Shown: in pieces, positions 26,397-35,919 of the stretch
Numbering within the stretch: the stretch's first letter is position 1
Layout of the letters: every line of letters starts with the position of its first letter
Source: Halalkalibacter oceani
GTDB taxonomy: Bacteria; Bacillota; Bacilli; Bacillales; Bacillaceae_D
Assembly: GCF_023715605.1 (NCBI RefSeq)
Contig: NZ_JAMBOL010000001.1
Span: forward strand, 452,605 to 516,604
Direction: 5' to 3'
Length of the DNA stretch: 64,000 nucleotides
Position numbers and translations under genes: made by a program
Notes under the pieces: generated by a model
Seen by the model: the letters and a program-made list of their open reading frames with translations, nothing else
Told to the model about the DNA's origin: nothing
The model's database searches: none

Positions 26397-28403
26397 ATGG
26401 AAAAAAGAAAAGTGCATTATCAGCAGCGGCTGCAAATTTTGTTTGTCACGGTCTTTCTCTTATTCACGTTGTTGATTGTACGGCTTGGCTACGTTCAGAT
26501 TTTGCATGGGGAACAATTTGAAGCGCAACTAGCTTCGGCCCAGGAGCGGCCGATTCAAACGGATGCGCCCAGAGGATTGATGCTCGACAGATACGGCAAG
26601 GTTGTCGTCGATAATGAAGTGGAATTCTCGTTAACGTATATGATGCCTTCAACCAATACGAGTTCGGCTGTGCTACTGGACGTCGCGCAAAAGCTGGAAT
26701 CCTTTCTTGAGATTGACACGTCCAACGTAACTGAACGGGATAAGAAGGACTATCTTTTGCTTACGATGGATGAAAAAGAGCGACGCCAGCTGCTTGACTC
26801 TGACAAACGAAATAATGAGCTGAGCAATGCGGATGTCTATCAATTAGAGCTGGACGCCATCACAGAGGAGCAGCTGGAAGCGCTAAGTGAAAAGGATATG
26901 GCGGTCATCGCCGTTTATCGTGAAATGAGTCAAGGAACGGCTACCGCACCGCAGCGGATTAAGCGCAATGTGACGGAGGAAGAAGCGCATTTGATTATCG
27001 AGCATTTAGCTGAACTGCCAGGGGTTGATATTCAGCTTGATTCACGGCGGTCCTATCCGTATGGCAGCTCGCTGCGTAGTATTTTCGGCAGTGTCAATTT
27101 CATACCGGGCGAGAAGGTCGACGGCTATATCGCGCGAGGCTATCAGCGGAATGAGATCGTAGGAGTCAGCTATCTCGAAGCGCAGTATGAGGAGATGCTG
27201 AAGGGAATAAAAGCGGTTCGTACGCAAAGTGAAGCCGGCAAGCGACAACAGCACTCCGGGCAGAGAGGCAATGATTTGATTCTGTCCATCGATATGGAGC
27301 TTCAGCAAAAGCTTGAGAAGATGATAGAAGATGAAATGAACAATGCGGGCCGTCATTCATTTATCGAGGACCGCTCCGCCTATGCGGTGATCCTCAATCC
27401 GAAGTCCGGCGATGTGCTGGCGCTGGCCGGCTTTCTCGATTCAGGAGACGGGACAAACAGCGCCGATCATTTAGGGGTGGTCAACAAAGGATTTGAAATG
27501 GGATCCTCGATTAAAGCGGCCTCGGTTTTAACCGGCTTTCATGAAGGGGTTGCCCAGCCTGGGACACAGTTTAACGACCGGACGATTTATTTGCCGTCGA
27601 CCCCGCCGAAAAGCACTTGGAATAAAACCGGCTTTGGCTGGATTGATGATCTTTATGCGCTTGAGCAATCCTCAAACGTGTATATGTTTGAAATCGGAAT
27701 GAGACTTGCTAATTGCTATTACAGTGCGCCTCATACGCCATGCGGCTGGACGAGCGAGACGATCGCGGAAGCCTATCAAACCGTGCGCAATAGCTTTTCA
27801 CAATTCGGACTTGGCACCGATACGGGAATCGACCTCCCAACCTATTTTAACGGTATGGAGGGGGAGAATACGAATGGTGGGAAGCTGCTTGATTTAATGA
27901 TTGGGCAGTATGATACGTATACGACGCTTCAGCTCGCCCAGTATATCGCGACGATTGCCAATGACGGCTACCGGATGAAACTTACTCTCGTGAAGGAAGT
28001 CCGCGAGCCGACAACGAACCCTGAGGAGCCGGGCGCTGTCATCCAGCAATTTGAACCGGCTGTCTTAAATCGAATTGAAATGAGCGACGAGCATCTCGAA
28101 CGGGTGAAGGCAGGCCTGCGCCGGGTCGTCACGCACGGAAATGCCGCCGCGAGATTTGCAGAGATACCGCAGTATGAAGTGGCCGGGAAGACAGGCACTG
28201 CCCAAGTGAAGATCGCCGTTGGCGAAGAACGAAAGACAGTCATCGATGGTGAGACGCAAACGTTTGTAGGGTTTGCGCCATACAGCGATCCTGAAATTGC
28301 CTTTGCCGTTGTCGTTCCGCACGCCAAGCTTGACCGCCACGGCGCCAGACCGGGTATGGCGCAGCATATTGCCAGAGAAATCGTCAAAGCTTATTTTGAC
28401 TGA
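26397..28403 (+). CDS. Class B penicillin-binding protein (PBP2/PbpA-like)
   Basis: This 668-residue peptidoglycan transpeptidase has an N-terminal membrane anchor (about residues 10-30), a long dimerisation region containing PRGLMLDRYGKVV, and a transpeptidase domain with S370-S-I-K373, S425-S-N427 and K598-T-G. It resembles the rod-shape PBPs of Bacillus (PbpA/PbpH) but sits in the beta-lactam-controlled unit after the MecA-like gene. GGAAGAGGAG precedes the ATG. It could be a second resistant transpeptidase or a copy of an essential enzyme. Confidence 0.9.
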   Translation: MEKRKVHYQQRLQILFVTVFLLFTLLIVRLGYVQILHGEQFEAQLASAQERPIQTDAPRGLMLDRYGKVVVDNEVEFSLTYMMPSTNTSSAVLLDVAQKLESFLEIDTSNVTERDKKDYLLLTMDEKERRQLLDSDKRNNELSNADVYQLELDAITEEQLEALSEKDMAVIAVYREMSQGTATAPQRIKRNVTEEEAHLIIEHLAELPGVDIQLDSRRSYPYGSSLRSIFGSVNFIPGEKVDGYIARGYQRNEIVGVSYLEAQYEEMLKGIKAVRTQSEAGKRQQHSGQRGNDLILSIDMELQQKLEKMIEDEMNNAGRHSFIEDRSAYAVILNPKSGDVLALAGFLDSGDGTNSADHLGVVNKGFEMGSSIKAASVLTGFHEGVAQPGTQFNDRTIYLPSTPPKSTWNKTGFGWIDDLYALEQSSNVYMFEIGMRLANCYYSAPHTPCGWTSETIAEAYQTVRNSFSQFGLGTDTGIDLPTYFNGMEGENTNGGKLLDLMIGQYDTYTTLQLAQYIATIANDGYRMKLTLVKEVREPTTNPEEPGAVIQQFEPAVLNRIEMSDEHLERVKAGLRRVVTHGNAAARFAEIPQYEVAGKTGTAQVKIAVGEERKTVIDGETQTFVGFAPYSDPEIAFAVVVPHAKLDRHGARPGMAQHIAREIVKAYFD

Positions 28404-28422
28404 GAAAGGAGACGAATGCTGA

Positions 28423-28527
28423 ATGTTTAGTATGACCGTGGCCCTCTCAGAACTGCTGTTGATCAGTCTGCTGACAATCGTCGTAAAAATGGTTTTCAGA
28501 CTTCTGTCAAAACCGTCCTGTAAATAA
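28423..28527 (+). CDS. Possible 34-residue membrane peptide
   Basis: AAAGGAGA (28405-28412) lies 10 nt before this ATG. The product, starting MFSMTVALSELLLISLLTI and ending in a basic tail (RLLSKPSCK), is a single predicted membrane helix. It follows the second PBP gene by 19 nt, so it would be co-induced. A five-codon frame (28416-28430) overlaps its start. Too short to name, and a chance frame is possible. Confidence 0.42.
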   Translation: MFSMTVALSELLLISLLTIVVKMVFRLLSKPSCK

Positions 28528-28533
28528 AAATCG

Positions 28534-28600
28534 AGAGGCTGGAACAAAAGGTTTTTTCCCTTTTGCTCCAGCCTCTAAGCTAGTTTTGTCTCAAGCTCGT
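28534..28600 (-). repeat. Terminator plus leading module of the dispersed repeat
   Basis: On the minus strand, GAGCTTGAGACAAAACTAG runs straight into CTTAGAGGCTGGAG... and its hairpin (28576-28559 with 28551-28534). In full copies a central stem module of about 100 bp lies between these parts, so this copy looks deleted at a shared GCTT. It ends the cupin gene and faces the PBP unit. Confidence 0.65.
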
Positions 28601-28616
28601 CTTCCGTTCCTTTGCT

Positions 28617-29450
28617 TTAGTAAGGATGATGGTCCTCAGCAGCGATCGCGATCGCCTTCGTTTCATGGATTGTTCCGTGAGGGTGCTGAGGTGGCGCGTA
28701 AATGGAATACAGTTTTAGTGGTTTGTCTCCTGTGTTCGTTAAATTATGCCATGTTCCAGCGGGGATTACGGTCGCATAATCTTCGTAAATCGTTTGCTGA
28801 AAGGGTAAATGATCCTTGCGCTCCCCCATTTGAATAAGCCCCTGTCCTTCTTCCAACCGGATAAATTGATCATGTGTCGGATGAATTTCTAAACCGATGT
28901 CCTCACCTGCTTCAATACTCATCAACGTAATTTGCAAATGTTTCCCCGTCCACAACGCCGTACGGAACGTCTGATTTTGTTTAGTCGCTTCTTCAATTTG
29001 AACCGCAAATGGCTCCGGTCCAAAGTCGGTGATTCGCTTGAAAGCATCCTCATATAAAAAGCGAATTCGTGCCAAATTTTCTTGTTCATTCGGCAAGCCA
29101 TTGTAGGAAGAATGCCGAAGTGAAGAATGAGTATCATGCTCGTAGGTCGGCACCATAGTTTGATAAGCCTTTTGCAAACCTTCTCGATAACTTTGAAAAG
29201 GAATGATCGGCACATCATAGATAGGCTGGCATCCGCTCATGTTGACATACAGGGTCAGCATGTGACGCAGCTGAGCATGATCATCTTCTACCAAACGTAG
29301 AATTTCATTTTGATGCTCCTTATTAGGAGCGGAAGCAGCTAATCGCCTGTATAAATCAATGGTTGAAGCCTTTTTGCTTAAGGCGGAAAGCAAAGATAAA
29401 TGGGATTGATTTTCAGCGCTAACGTCCGCAGGTGAAAAAGAGTAGGTCAT
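28617..29450 (-). CDS. Ferritin-like domain fused to a cupin
   Basis: This 277-residue protein has an N-terminal helical domain (about residues 15-150). Its LSALSKKASTIDLYRRLA and VEDDHAQLRHMLTLYVNMSG segments fit the ferritin-like superfamily, with a D-x-x-x-H pair. The C-terminal part (about 170-260) is a cupin, with LEIHPTHDQFIRLEEGQG and AGTWHNLTNTG supplying metal-binding His and Glu. I know no fixed function; handling of metal or peroxide is plausible. Start ATG at 29450 has AAAGGATG upstream. Confidence 0.8.
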   Translation of the reverse strand: MTYSFSPADVSAENQSHLSLLSALSKKASTIDLYRRLAASAPNKEHQNEILRLVEDDHAQLRHMLTLYVNMSGCQPIYDVPIIPFQSYREGLQKAYQTMVPTYEHDTHSSLRHSSYNGLPNEQENLARIRFLYEDAFKRITDFGPEPFAVQIEEATKQNQTFRTALWTGKHLQITLMSIEAGEDIGLEIHPTHDQFIRLEEGQGLIQMGERKDHLPFQQTIYEDYATVIPAGTWHNLTNTGDKPLKLYSIYAPPQHPHGTIHETKAIAIAAEDHHPY

Positions 29451-29685
29451 CTTACATGTTCATCCTTTCTGAAAGTTGCTCCCCCTATCATATGCCTATA
29501 CAGGAGAAATGCTGCTATTTTCCAAGTGATTTAAAAAAAACTGTTTTCTTGGCTGCTTACTGCCATATCACGAGATCCCCTCTGTGAAGCGTGAGGTTTC
29601 TCATTTCGGTTGTCAACGTATCTAACATGAAACCCATAAAAAGCACTAGGTTATGTTACCTTTATTACAAAAGGAGGGGGTCTTT

Positions 29686-32421
29686 ATGGCTGGTGATACG
29701 ATAAAAATAGGAATCTTACACTCGCTTAGCGGGACGATGGCAGGTAGTGAGACACCAGTGAAGGATGCTGAAATGCTTGCGATTGAAGAAATTAATGCCG
29801 CCGGTGGCTTGCTGAATAAGCGGCTGGAAGTAGTGATAGAAGACGGCGCTTCTGATGCGCCGACCTTTGCCGCAAAAGCACGAAAGCTGTTGGAGCGGGA
29901 CCAGGTTTCCGTCGTTTTTGGTGGATGGACATCGATCAGCCGCAAAATGATGCTTCCCGTTTTTGAAGAATTGAATGGTCTGCTGTTTTACCCAATTCAA
30001 TATGAAGGGATGGAAATGTCACCGAACATTTTTTACATCGGAGCGACAACCAATCAACAGATCATTCCTTCGGTTACGTGGTTATTAGAAAACAAAGGAA
30101 GGCGTTTTTTTATTGTCGGCTCCGACTACATCTTTCCCCAAACCGCAAGCACGATTATCAAGAAACAGCTTGCGGCCTTTGACGGTGAGCTTGTGCAGGA
30201 AGAATATACGCCGCTCGGTCATACGGAATTTCAGCAAATTGTTAAGGACATCAAAGCGAAGCGTCCTGATGTGATTTACAATATGCTGAACGGCGACAGC
30301 AATCTTGCTTTTTTTAAACAGCTGAAAGAAGCCGGCATTACTCCGGATGATATTCCTGTTTTATCCGTCAGCGTCGCGGAGGAAGAAATTCGCAGCATCG
30401 GACCGCCGTTAGTAGCCGGCCACTTAACGGCGTGGAATTATTTTCAGACGGTGAATACAGCGGAAAACAGAGCATTTGTCAAAAAATATAAAGCCGCGTA
30501 CGGAAAAGACCGCGTCACTTCCGATCCAATCGAGGCCGGCTATGTCGCCGTTCACTTATGGGCGAAAATGGTAGAGAAAGCTGGAACGACGGAAACAAAC
30601 GCTTTGCGCAGCATCGCCGGTGAAATCGATTTGGCAGCTCCGGAAGGGACGGTGTCTGTTGACCGAAACACACAGCACATTTATAAAAAAGCACGTGTTG
30701 GCGAGATTAATCGTGACGGAATGATCCGCGAGCTGTGGCGGACAGAAGAAGCGATTGCGCCTGACCCCTATTTAAAAAGCTATGCCTGGGCAAACAGTGA
30801 TCAGGAGGCCGCCACCCGGGAGAAGAAAAGAAAAATGAGCTCAGCATGGCTGACTCTAAGCTTCGCGCTGATTGCCGCGCTGCTCCTTTCTTCGCTCGCT
30901 TCGATTGTGGGAATGAATCGGATGAACAGCGCGCATGAAACATCCTATTCGGCGCTGACAGCAGGCTATCAGCTGCAGCAAAGTGCAACGAGGCTTGAAG
31001 CGCTTTCGCTTGGTTTGCCGGCAGGAGGGGGAACGGTGATGAACGAGGTGGAAGAATTGCTTGAGCAAATCGCTTTAGTGGAGAAAGCGGCGAGTGAACA
31101 GCCAGCATTGCTTCAGGCGATAAAGGACGAGGCAGAAAGCGTTGCGGCTTTACTCGGGCAGGCTACTGTCAACAGTGAGTCGATCAGGCCTGCTGCGGCA
31201 GAATTATCCTCAGCGATTGATACGTTGATCCTTGAGCTTCAAGGGCAGCCGGACAGTGGCAAGACGATTCAGTCTGTAACAACTATTTTTCTTTTGCTGC
31301 TGTTCCTCCTTACAGCGCTCATCGCCGGCTATCTCGCTGTTACTCACGATAAACGAATGAGCCGTTCCCTTGAAAAGCTGCTCCGCTATATGAACAATGT
31401 CTCCAACGGCAATTTAGATGCCAACCCATTATCGGTTTCAGACGCGGCAGAAGTCGGGGAACTGGCAAGTGCAGTGAACAGGATGACCGCTCATCTAAAA
31501 GAGATGATCAAACAAATTGCCGAAGCGTCGGAGAAGCTGACAGCCGAATCGCATCGTTTATCAAAGGAAGCCACTTCAACAATGGAGGCAGCACTCGACA
31601 TTGACATGATCATCAGCAGCACAGCGGAGCAGGCGAAGGAGCAGCAAACTGGCGCGAAGGAAACGGCGATTACGATCAAGGAAATAGCTTCAGGCATTCA
31701 CCGGAACGCCAATCTGCTCAGTGAGGTGAATCATAGCTCGAATGCAAGTGCCAGTTTGGCAGATTCAGGACATAAAATCATTTCTCGCGCAACCGAGCAG
31801 GTCAATGAGGTCAACCGCGCGACAGATGACTTAAATGAGCTTGTGACGACGATGCGAAACAGAGCCGGAGAAATTAGTGAAATTGTCGCTGGAATTAATC
31901 AAATTTCGGAGCAGACGAATATTTTAGCGTTAAATGCCGGGATCGAAGCGAGTCGCGCCGGTGAAAAAGGACGGGGGTTTTCCGTCATTGCCAAAGAAAT
32001 TCGCAACTTGGCCGAAACGTCGAAAACTTCCGCGGAACGGATTGATGATTTAATTATGTTACTACGAACGAATACGGAAAAAGTGGCGGAAGTTCTTAAT
32101 AAAGGAGTAGAGGAAACGGTCGCTTCGGTAAACGAGGCAGGGGAGATGTTTGATTCGATTTCCTCCTCGATTCGCTCAGTCTCGCAGCAAATCGAAGACG
32201 CCTCTGCTACCTTTGAAGAAATGTCGGCAGGAACCGACCAGGTGTTGCTCGTGACTGAGCATCAAGTTACCCATGCTGAACAGGCCTCCGCTTCCTTTGT
32301 CCAGGTTGCTGAAAATGCCGGGCGGCAACGCGTGACGATCAAAGAAATCGCGACAAGCGCGAACACCTTGTACCGGATCGCCGAGAAGCTGCAACAAACG
32401 GTGACGTCTTTCCGCACATAA
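29686..32421 (+). CDS. Chemoreceptor with N-terminal amide/urea-type binding domain
   Basis: This 911-residue protein starts [20 protein letters not shown] after AAGGAGGGGG. Residues 5-370 form a type I periplasmic-binding fold of the AmiC/FmdD/UrtA group. Residues about 387-408 are TM1, about 410-530 a helical sensor bundle, and about 532-553 TM2. A HAMP domain and a methyl-accepting signalling domain follow, with [23 protein letters not shown]. There is no signal peptide, so the binding domain should stay in the cytosol, as AmiC does. It stands alone, without che genes nearby. Confidence 0.9.
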   Translation: MAGDTIKIGILHSLSGTMAGSETPVKDAEMLAIEEINAAGGLLNKRLEVVIEDGASDAPTFAAKARKLLERDQVSVVFGGWTSISRKMMLPVFEELNGLLFYPIQYEGMEMSPNIFYIGATTNQQIIPSVTWLLENKGRRFFIVGSDYIFPQTASTIIKKQLAAFDGELVQEEYTPLGHTEFQQIVKDIKAKRPDVIYNMLNGDSNLAFFKQLKEAGITPDDIPVLSVSVAEEEIRSIGPPLVAGHLTAWNYFQTVNTAENRAFVKKYKAAYGKDRVTSDPIEAGYVAVHLWAKMVEKAGTTETNALRSIAGEIDLAAPEGTVSVDRNTQHIYKKARVGEINRDGMIRELWRTEEAIAPDPYLKSYAWANSDQEAATREKKRKMSSAWLTLSFALIAALLLSSLASIVGMNRMNSAHETSYSALTAGYQLQQSATRLEALSLGLPAGGGTVMNEVEELLEQIALVEKAASEQPALLQAIKDEAESVAALLGQATVNSESIRPAAAELSSAIDTLILELQGQPDSGKTIQSVTTIFLLLLFLLTALIAGYLAVTHDKRMSRSLEKLLRYMNNVSNGNLDANPLSVSDAAEVGELASAVNRMTAHLKEMIKQIAEASEKLTAESHRLSKEATSTMEAALDIDMIISSTAEQAKEQQTGAKETAITIKEIASGIHRNANLLSEVNHSSNASASLADSGHKIISRATEQVNEVNRATDDLNELVTTMRNRAGEISEIVAGINQISEQTNILALNAGIEASRAGEKGRGFSVIAKEIRNLAETSKTSAERIDDLIMLLRTNTEKVAEVLNKGVEETVASVNEAGEMFDSISSSIRSVSQQIEDASATFEEMSAGTDQVLLVTEHQVTHAEQASASFVQVAENAGRQRVTIKEIATSANTLYRIAEKLQQTVTSFRT

Positions 32422-32503
32422 CGCAGGTGAAGCTCGGCAAGTTCGCCCGCGCCAAGCGATCCTTTGGAAGCCGGCTTCGCGCTTGAAACTTAAATACTGA
32501 CGA

Positions 32504-32544
32504 AAGGCTTCACTCACAACGGGTAGTAGTGAGTGAAGCCTTTG
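32504..32544. terminator. Bidirectional hairpin between chemoreceptor and yjcF
   Basis: AAAGGCTTCACTCAC (32504-32518) is a perfect 15-bp complement of GTGAGTGAAGCCTTT (32530-32544), with an 11-nt loop. It lies between convergent genes. Confidence 0.75.
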
Positions 32545-32585
32545 TCTCAGCGCCTCTTCAACGGAAGGCTGCTATTTCTTTTTCT

Positions 32586-33008
32586 TTAAAACACCTTCAC
32601 CATCGTAACATGCGGGATGCCGGCATCAAGAAATTCTCCCGAGACCGTTTCATAGCCGAGCTTTTCGTAAAAGCGCTCTGCCTGGCGCTGAGCGTTGAGC
32701 TTCATTTTCTTGGCTCCTTCACCCCGTGCGGTTGCTTCGATCTTTTCCATCAGGAGGCGGCCGACTCCTTTGCCCCGTACTGATTCGGCGATGCAAATTC
32801 GTTCCACTTTGCCATACCCGTCCACGAAGCGTAAACGGCCTGCGCCGACGGGCTGCTCGTCGTCATAAACGACGAAATGGGTTGCTTCCTCTTCGTATTG
32901 ATCAATTTCTTCTTCCATTGGCACCTTTTGTTCTTTGACGAAAACTTCGGTACGAATATGGAATGCATCGTCTAATTGCTGCTTTGTTTCGACTTTCATC
33001 ACTTGCAT
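32586..33008 (-). CDS. yjcF: GNAT family N-acetyltransferase (YjcF-like)
   Basis: This 140-residue protein has IRTEVFVKEQKVPMEEEIDQYEEEATHFVVYD, the YjcF pattern, then the acetyl-CoA loop SVRGKGVGRLLMEKIE. QRQAERFYEKLGYETV follows. Its substrate is unknown. The ATG at 33008 has AAAGGAATTGG upstream; an ATG three codons later is an alternative. It is next to yjcH, as in Bacillus, though yjcG is missing between them. Confidence 0.85.
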   Translation of the reverse strand: MQVMKVETKQQLDDAFHIRTEVFVKEQKVPMEEEIDQYEEEATHFVVYDDEQPVGAGRLRFVDGYGKVERICIAESVRGKGVGRLLMEKIEATARGEGAKKMKLNAQRQAERFYEKLGYETVSGEFLDAGIPHVTMVKVF

Positions 33009-33050
33009 TGTTCCAATTCCTTTCTGAGATGAGATGGTTCCAAAACTTTG

Positions 33051-33785
33051 TTAGTAGGGTAAAAGAGTCATAAGTCCCCGTGGCAAATCTTTTTGCCAAT
33101 ATTTCCACGTATGATCCCCATCAAACTCTTCGTAAAAATAAGAAAATCGTTTTTCCTGCAATGCCTGGTGAAGCCGGCGGTTCGGTTCTAAAAAGTCAAG
33201 CGTTTGTCCGTCGGTCGTTTTTACGGCTGTTTCTTCCAGACCGATCACGTGATAAATCGCCAGTTCTGTCGGTTTGTTATAGTTCTCAACCGCCGCAAGC
33301 ACGCGTTCATCGACATAAGGCGAGTGCATCATCACCTGCCCGAACAGGCTCGGGTACAGTAAGGCGGTCATTAACGAGACGGTTGCCGCAAGAGAATCCC
33401 CGGCAAGGGTCCGTGCTGAGGCAAGCTGATGGGTTGGATAGTGCTGATCGAGAAACGGCAATAGCTCATGAGCGAGAAAACGGATATACGCATCTGTTTT
33501 CTCTCCTTGTGGATGGTAGCGCCTGCGCCGTTCATCGACAGAAGGATATGGAATCCCGACGACAATCGTTTCGCGGATGTCTGCTTCTTCAATTAAGGAC
33601 TCAACCTGGCGGGGGATTCGCCCCAATTGGAAATAGTCGTTGCCATCCTGACAGATCAGGACGTCATATGTATTCAAAGGTGTAAACTCGGGAGGGGTGT
33701 ACACAAGCAGAGGGATGTCTTCCTGCAATTCCCGGCTTTTGATCACATGGTCATGAACGGTTCCCTTCAGGTTACGTCTTGTCAT
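33051..33785 (-). CDS. yjcH: YjcH-like esterase (alpha/beta hydrolase)
   Basis: This 244-residue cytosolic hydrolase belongs to the esterase D group. The nucleophile is in GDSLAATVS (near residue 120), and a late GDHTWKYW supplies the His. The ATG at 33785 follows AAAGGATTTG. The frame extends 32 codons upstream without a ribosome site, so I left that out. Function is not known; it is paired with yjcF in Bacillus too. Confidence 0.85.
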   Translation of the reverse strand: MTRRNLKGTVHDHVIKSRELQEDIPLLVYTPPEFTPLNTYDVLICQDGNDYFQLGRIPRQVESLIEEADIRETIVVGIPYPSVDERRRRYHPQGEKTDAYIRFLAHELLPFLDQHYPTHQLASARTLAGDSLAATVSLMTALLYPSLFGQVMMHSPYVDERVLAAVENYNKPTELAIYHVIGLEETAVKTTDGQTLDFLEPNRRLHQALQEKRFSYFYEEFDGDHTWKYWQKDLPRGLMTLLPY

Positions 33786-34046
33786 AGCGGTCAAATCCTT
33801 TCTATGATAGTGGCTCTGCCGGTTACACAGCCCTGTGAAATAGAGCCGCTTCAGATTGTCTCCAATGAAAAACTTCGACACTTTCTGACAATCGCGAACA
33901 AGGTAACAGATCCAATTTCCATTCTACCTAATTCCAGTAAAGATTGCTACAATTGAGAGACTGCCGAGAGATTGTCCTTGCATTGTCTTGTTCATCTATG
34001 AAATTATAGAGCTAGCAATTTTCAATACATAAAGGACGGAGTGAGC

Positions 34047-35330
34047 ATGATGGTTGAAAAGAGAACACCGGTCCCGGTAGGGGAGGCTGTGCATCGCCTG
34101 AGCACGCAGAATGTGTCTGGAAAAACAGAGTTAATTCCGCTTGAACAGTCCTTCGGCAGAATTCTGGCTGAAGATATTTACGCTTCTCACGATGTGCCTG
34201 CCTTTGATCGCTCACCTTATGACGGCTTTGCCGTGCGGGCCGCGGACACGCAAAATGCGAGCCAGGACGAGCCGGTTCGTTTCAAAGTGGTCGGTGAAAT
34301 TGGCGCCGGTTCGCTTTTTACAGGAGAAGTGAAACCGCTTCAAGCCGTGCGAATTATGACCGGAGCACCGATTCCCGCCGGCTGCGACGCCGTCGTGATG
34401 CTCGAGCTGACGAAGGAAATAAGCCGGGACGAAATCGAGATTAAGCGCGCATTCCCGCAAGGCGCCAATATTTCCCGGCAGGGGGAAGACACGAAGAAAG
34501 GGACGGTGCTCGTCAGACGAGGGATGACGATCAATCCGGGCGCCGTCGCTTTGCTTGCGACTTTTGGCTACAGGCATGTTAAGGTTGCCGTGAAACCGCT
34601 CATCGGCATTTTGGCGACAGGAAGTGAACTGGTCGATGTCGACGAGCCTCTTACTCCGGGAAAAATCCGTAACTCCAATGCCTATATGCTGATCGCCCAA
34701 ATCGAACGGGCCGGCGGAAAGGCGGTGTATTTCGGCAAGCTTGATGATGAGTTTGAAGCCTGTTTGAAAGCGGTAAAGCAGGCGCTGACTGAGGTTGATT
34801 TCCTCGTCATCTCCGGTGGTGTGTCGGTCGGCGATTACGATTATGTGCCGGCGATTTTGCAGGAAATTAAAGCATCCGTGCTATTTAACAAGGTCGGGAT
34901 GAGACCGGGAAGTGTGACAACGGCGGCGACGGTTGGGGAAAAGCTGATTTTCGGACTGTCGGGCAATCCGTCTGCCTGCTATGTCGGCTTTGAGCTCTTT
35001 GTCCGGCCGATGATCCGCAAAGCATTATTAGCTGACAAGCTTCATTTGCGCAAAGTTCAGGCGGTGCTCGGTACTGATTTTCCAAAGCCGAACCCGTTTA
35101 TGCGCTTTGTCCGCGCCCGGCTGTCCCATCAGGCGGAAAAACTGGTCGCGGCTCCTTCCGGCAAAGACAAATCAGGGATTGTCAGTTCGTTGGGGGAAAC
35201 CGATTGCTTCATTGTGCTTCCGAGCGGGACACGCGGATACGAAAAAGGGATGGTTGTCGATGTGCTGTTACTCGAAGACGACGAGGGGAGTGAATGGCCG
35301 TGGAACGACATCGTCCGATCTTACAAGTAG
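34047..35330 (+). CDS. moeA: Molybdopterin molybdenumtransferase MoeA
   Basis: This 427-residue enzyme inserts molybdate into adenylylated molybdopterin. FDRSPYDGFAVR, RIMTGAPIP, TGSELVDVDEPLTPGKIRNSN, SGGVSVGDYD and GLSGNPSACYVGFELFVRP are family motifs in order. ATG 34047 follows AAAGGACGGAG. A GTG at 34041 is also in frame. It overlaps mobB by 37 nt and probably serves the formate-dehydrogenase-like enzyme at 39421. Confidence 0.95.
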   Translation: MMVEKRTPVPVGEAVHRLSTQNVSGKTELIPLEQSFGRILAEDIYASHDVPAFDRSPYDGFAVRAADTQNASQDEPVRFKVVGEIGAGSLFTGEVKPLQAVRIMTGAPIPAGCDAVVMLELTKEISRDEIEIKRAFPQGANISRQGEDTKKGTVLVRRGMTINPGAVALLATFGYRHVKVAVKPLIGILATGSELVDVDEPLTPGKIRNSNAYMLIAQIERAGGKAVYFGKLDDEFEACLKAVKQALTEVDFLVISGGVSVGDYDYVPAILQEIKASVLFNKVGMRPGSVTTAATVGEKLIFGLSGNPSACYVGFELFVRPMIRKALLADKLHLRKVQAVLGTDFPKPNPFMRFVRARLSHQAEKLVAAPSGKDKSGIVSSLGETDCFIVLPSGTRGYEKGMVVDVLLLEDDEGSEWPWNDIVRSYK

Positions 35331-35815
35331 TCGGCTTTCAAAATAGCGGCAAGACGACTCTCGCGGAAAAGCTAATCAAAACAGGAATTGAACTTGGGTT
35401 GGACGTAGCAACGATTAAGCATCACGGCCACAATACGCCGCAAAAACCAGAAGCCGGCCTGAAGGATAGTGAGCGGCACAGGCAGGCGGGTGCAGCGATT
35501 ACGGCAGTGGAAGGCGGCGGCTCCCTGCAACTTCATATCCAGAACCAAAGCTGGTCTCTGGACGGGATTCTCGCTCTTTACGAGCAGTTTTCCCCCGATT
35601 TGATTGTCGTGGAAGGCTACAAAAAAGCCCCTTATCCAAAACTTGTTCTGCTTCGGGGCGAAGAGGATCTGGAGCTAGTACAGGAGCTGACGAATGTCCG
35701 GGCGGTCATTACGTGGCAACGATTGCAGCTTGGGCCAAAGCCATATCCTGTTTTTTCGCTGGAAGAGGCGGATCGACAGCTCGCTTCATTCATTCATTTC
35801 GTTCTGCCAACATAA
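35294..35815 (+). CDS. mobB: Molybdopterin-guanine dinucleotide biosynthesis adaptor MobB
   Basis: This 173-residue P-loop GTPase has GFQNSGKTTLAEKL at residues 14-27, the TIKHHGH motif, and the D-x-x-R-H-x-x-A-G (DSERHRQAGA) motif. It assists MobA in forming the dinucleotide cofactor, though mobA is not in this window. GAGGGGAG precedes the ATG. The start lies inside moeA, so the two are coupled. Confidence 0.94.
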   Translation: MAVERHRPILQVVGFQNSGKTTLAEKLIKTGIELGLDVATIKHHGHNTPQKPEAGLKDSERHRQAGAAITAVEGGGSLQLHIQNQSWSLDGILALYEQFSPDLIVVEGYKKAPYPKLVLLRGEEDLELVQELTNVRAVITWQRLQLGPKPYPVFSLEEADRQLASFIHFVLPT

Positions 35816-35816
35816 A

Positions 35817-35863
35817 AGAGCCCGTGTCAAAAGGTTGATTTTCACCTAATGACGCGGGCTTTG
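35817..35863. terminator. Bidirectional terminator after mobB
   Basis: AGCCCGTGTCA (35819-35829) pairs with TGACGCGGGCT, and AGGT with ACCT inside. A TTT follows. It lies between convergent genes. Confidence 0.7.
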
Positions 35864-35919
35864 TGCAGAGCCGCTGCTGGATATGTCATCTTACCTTAAA
35901 TCCAGCTTCTGTTCAGGCC

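Noticed and set aside
33080..33685. 201-codon open frame opposite yjcH
   Set aside because: The yjcH frame has catalytic motifs and a ribosome site; this one has neither.
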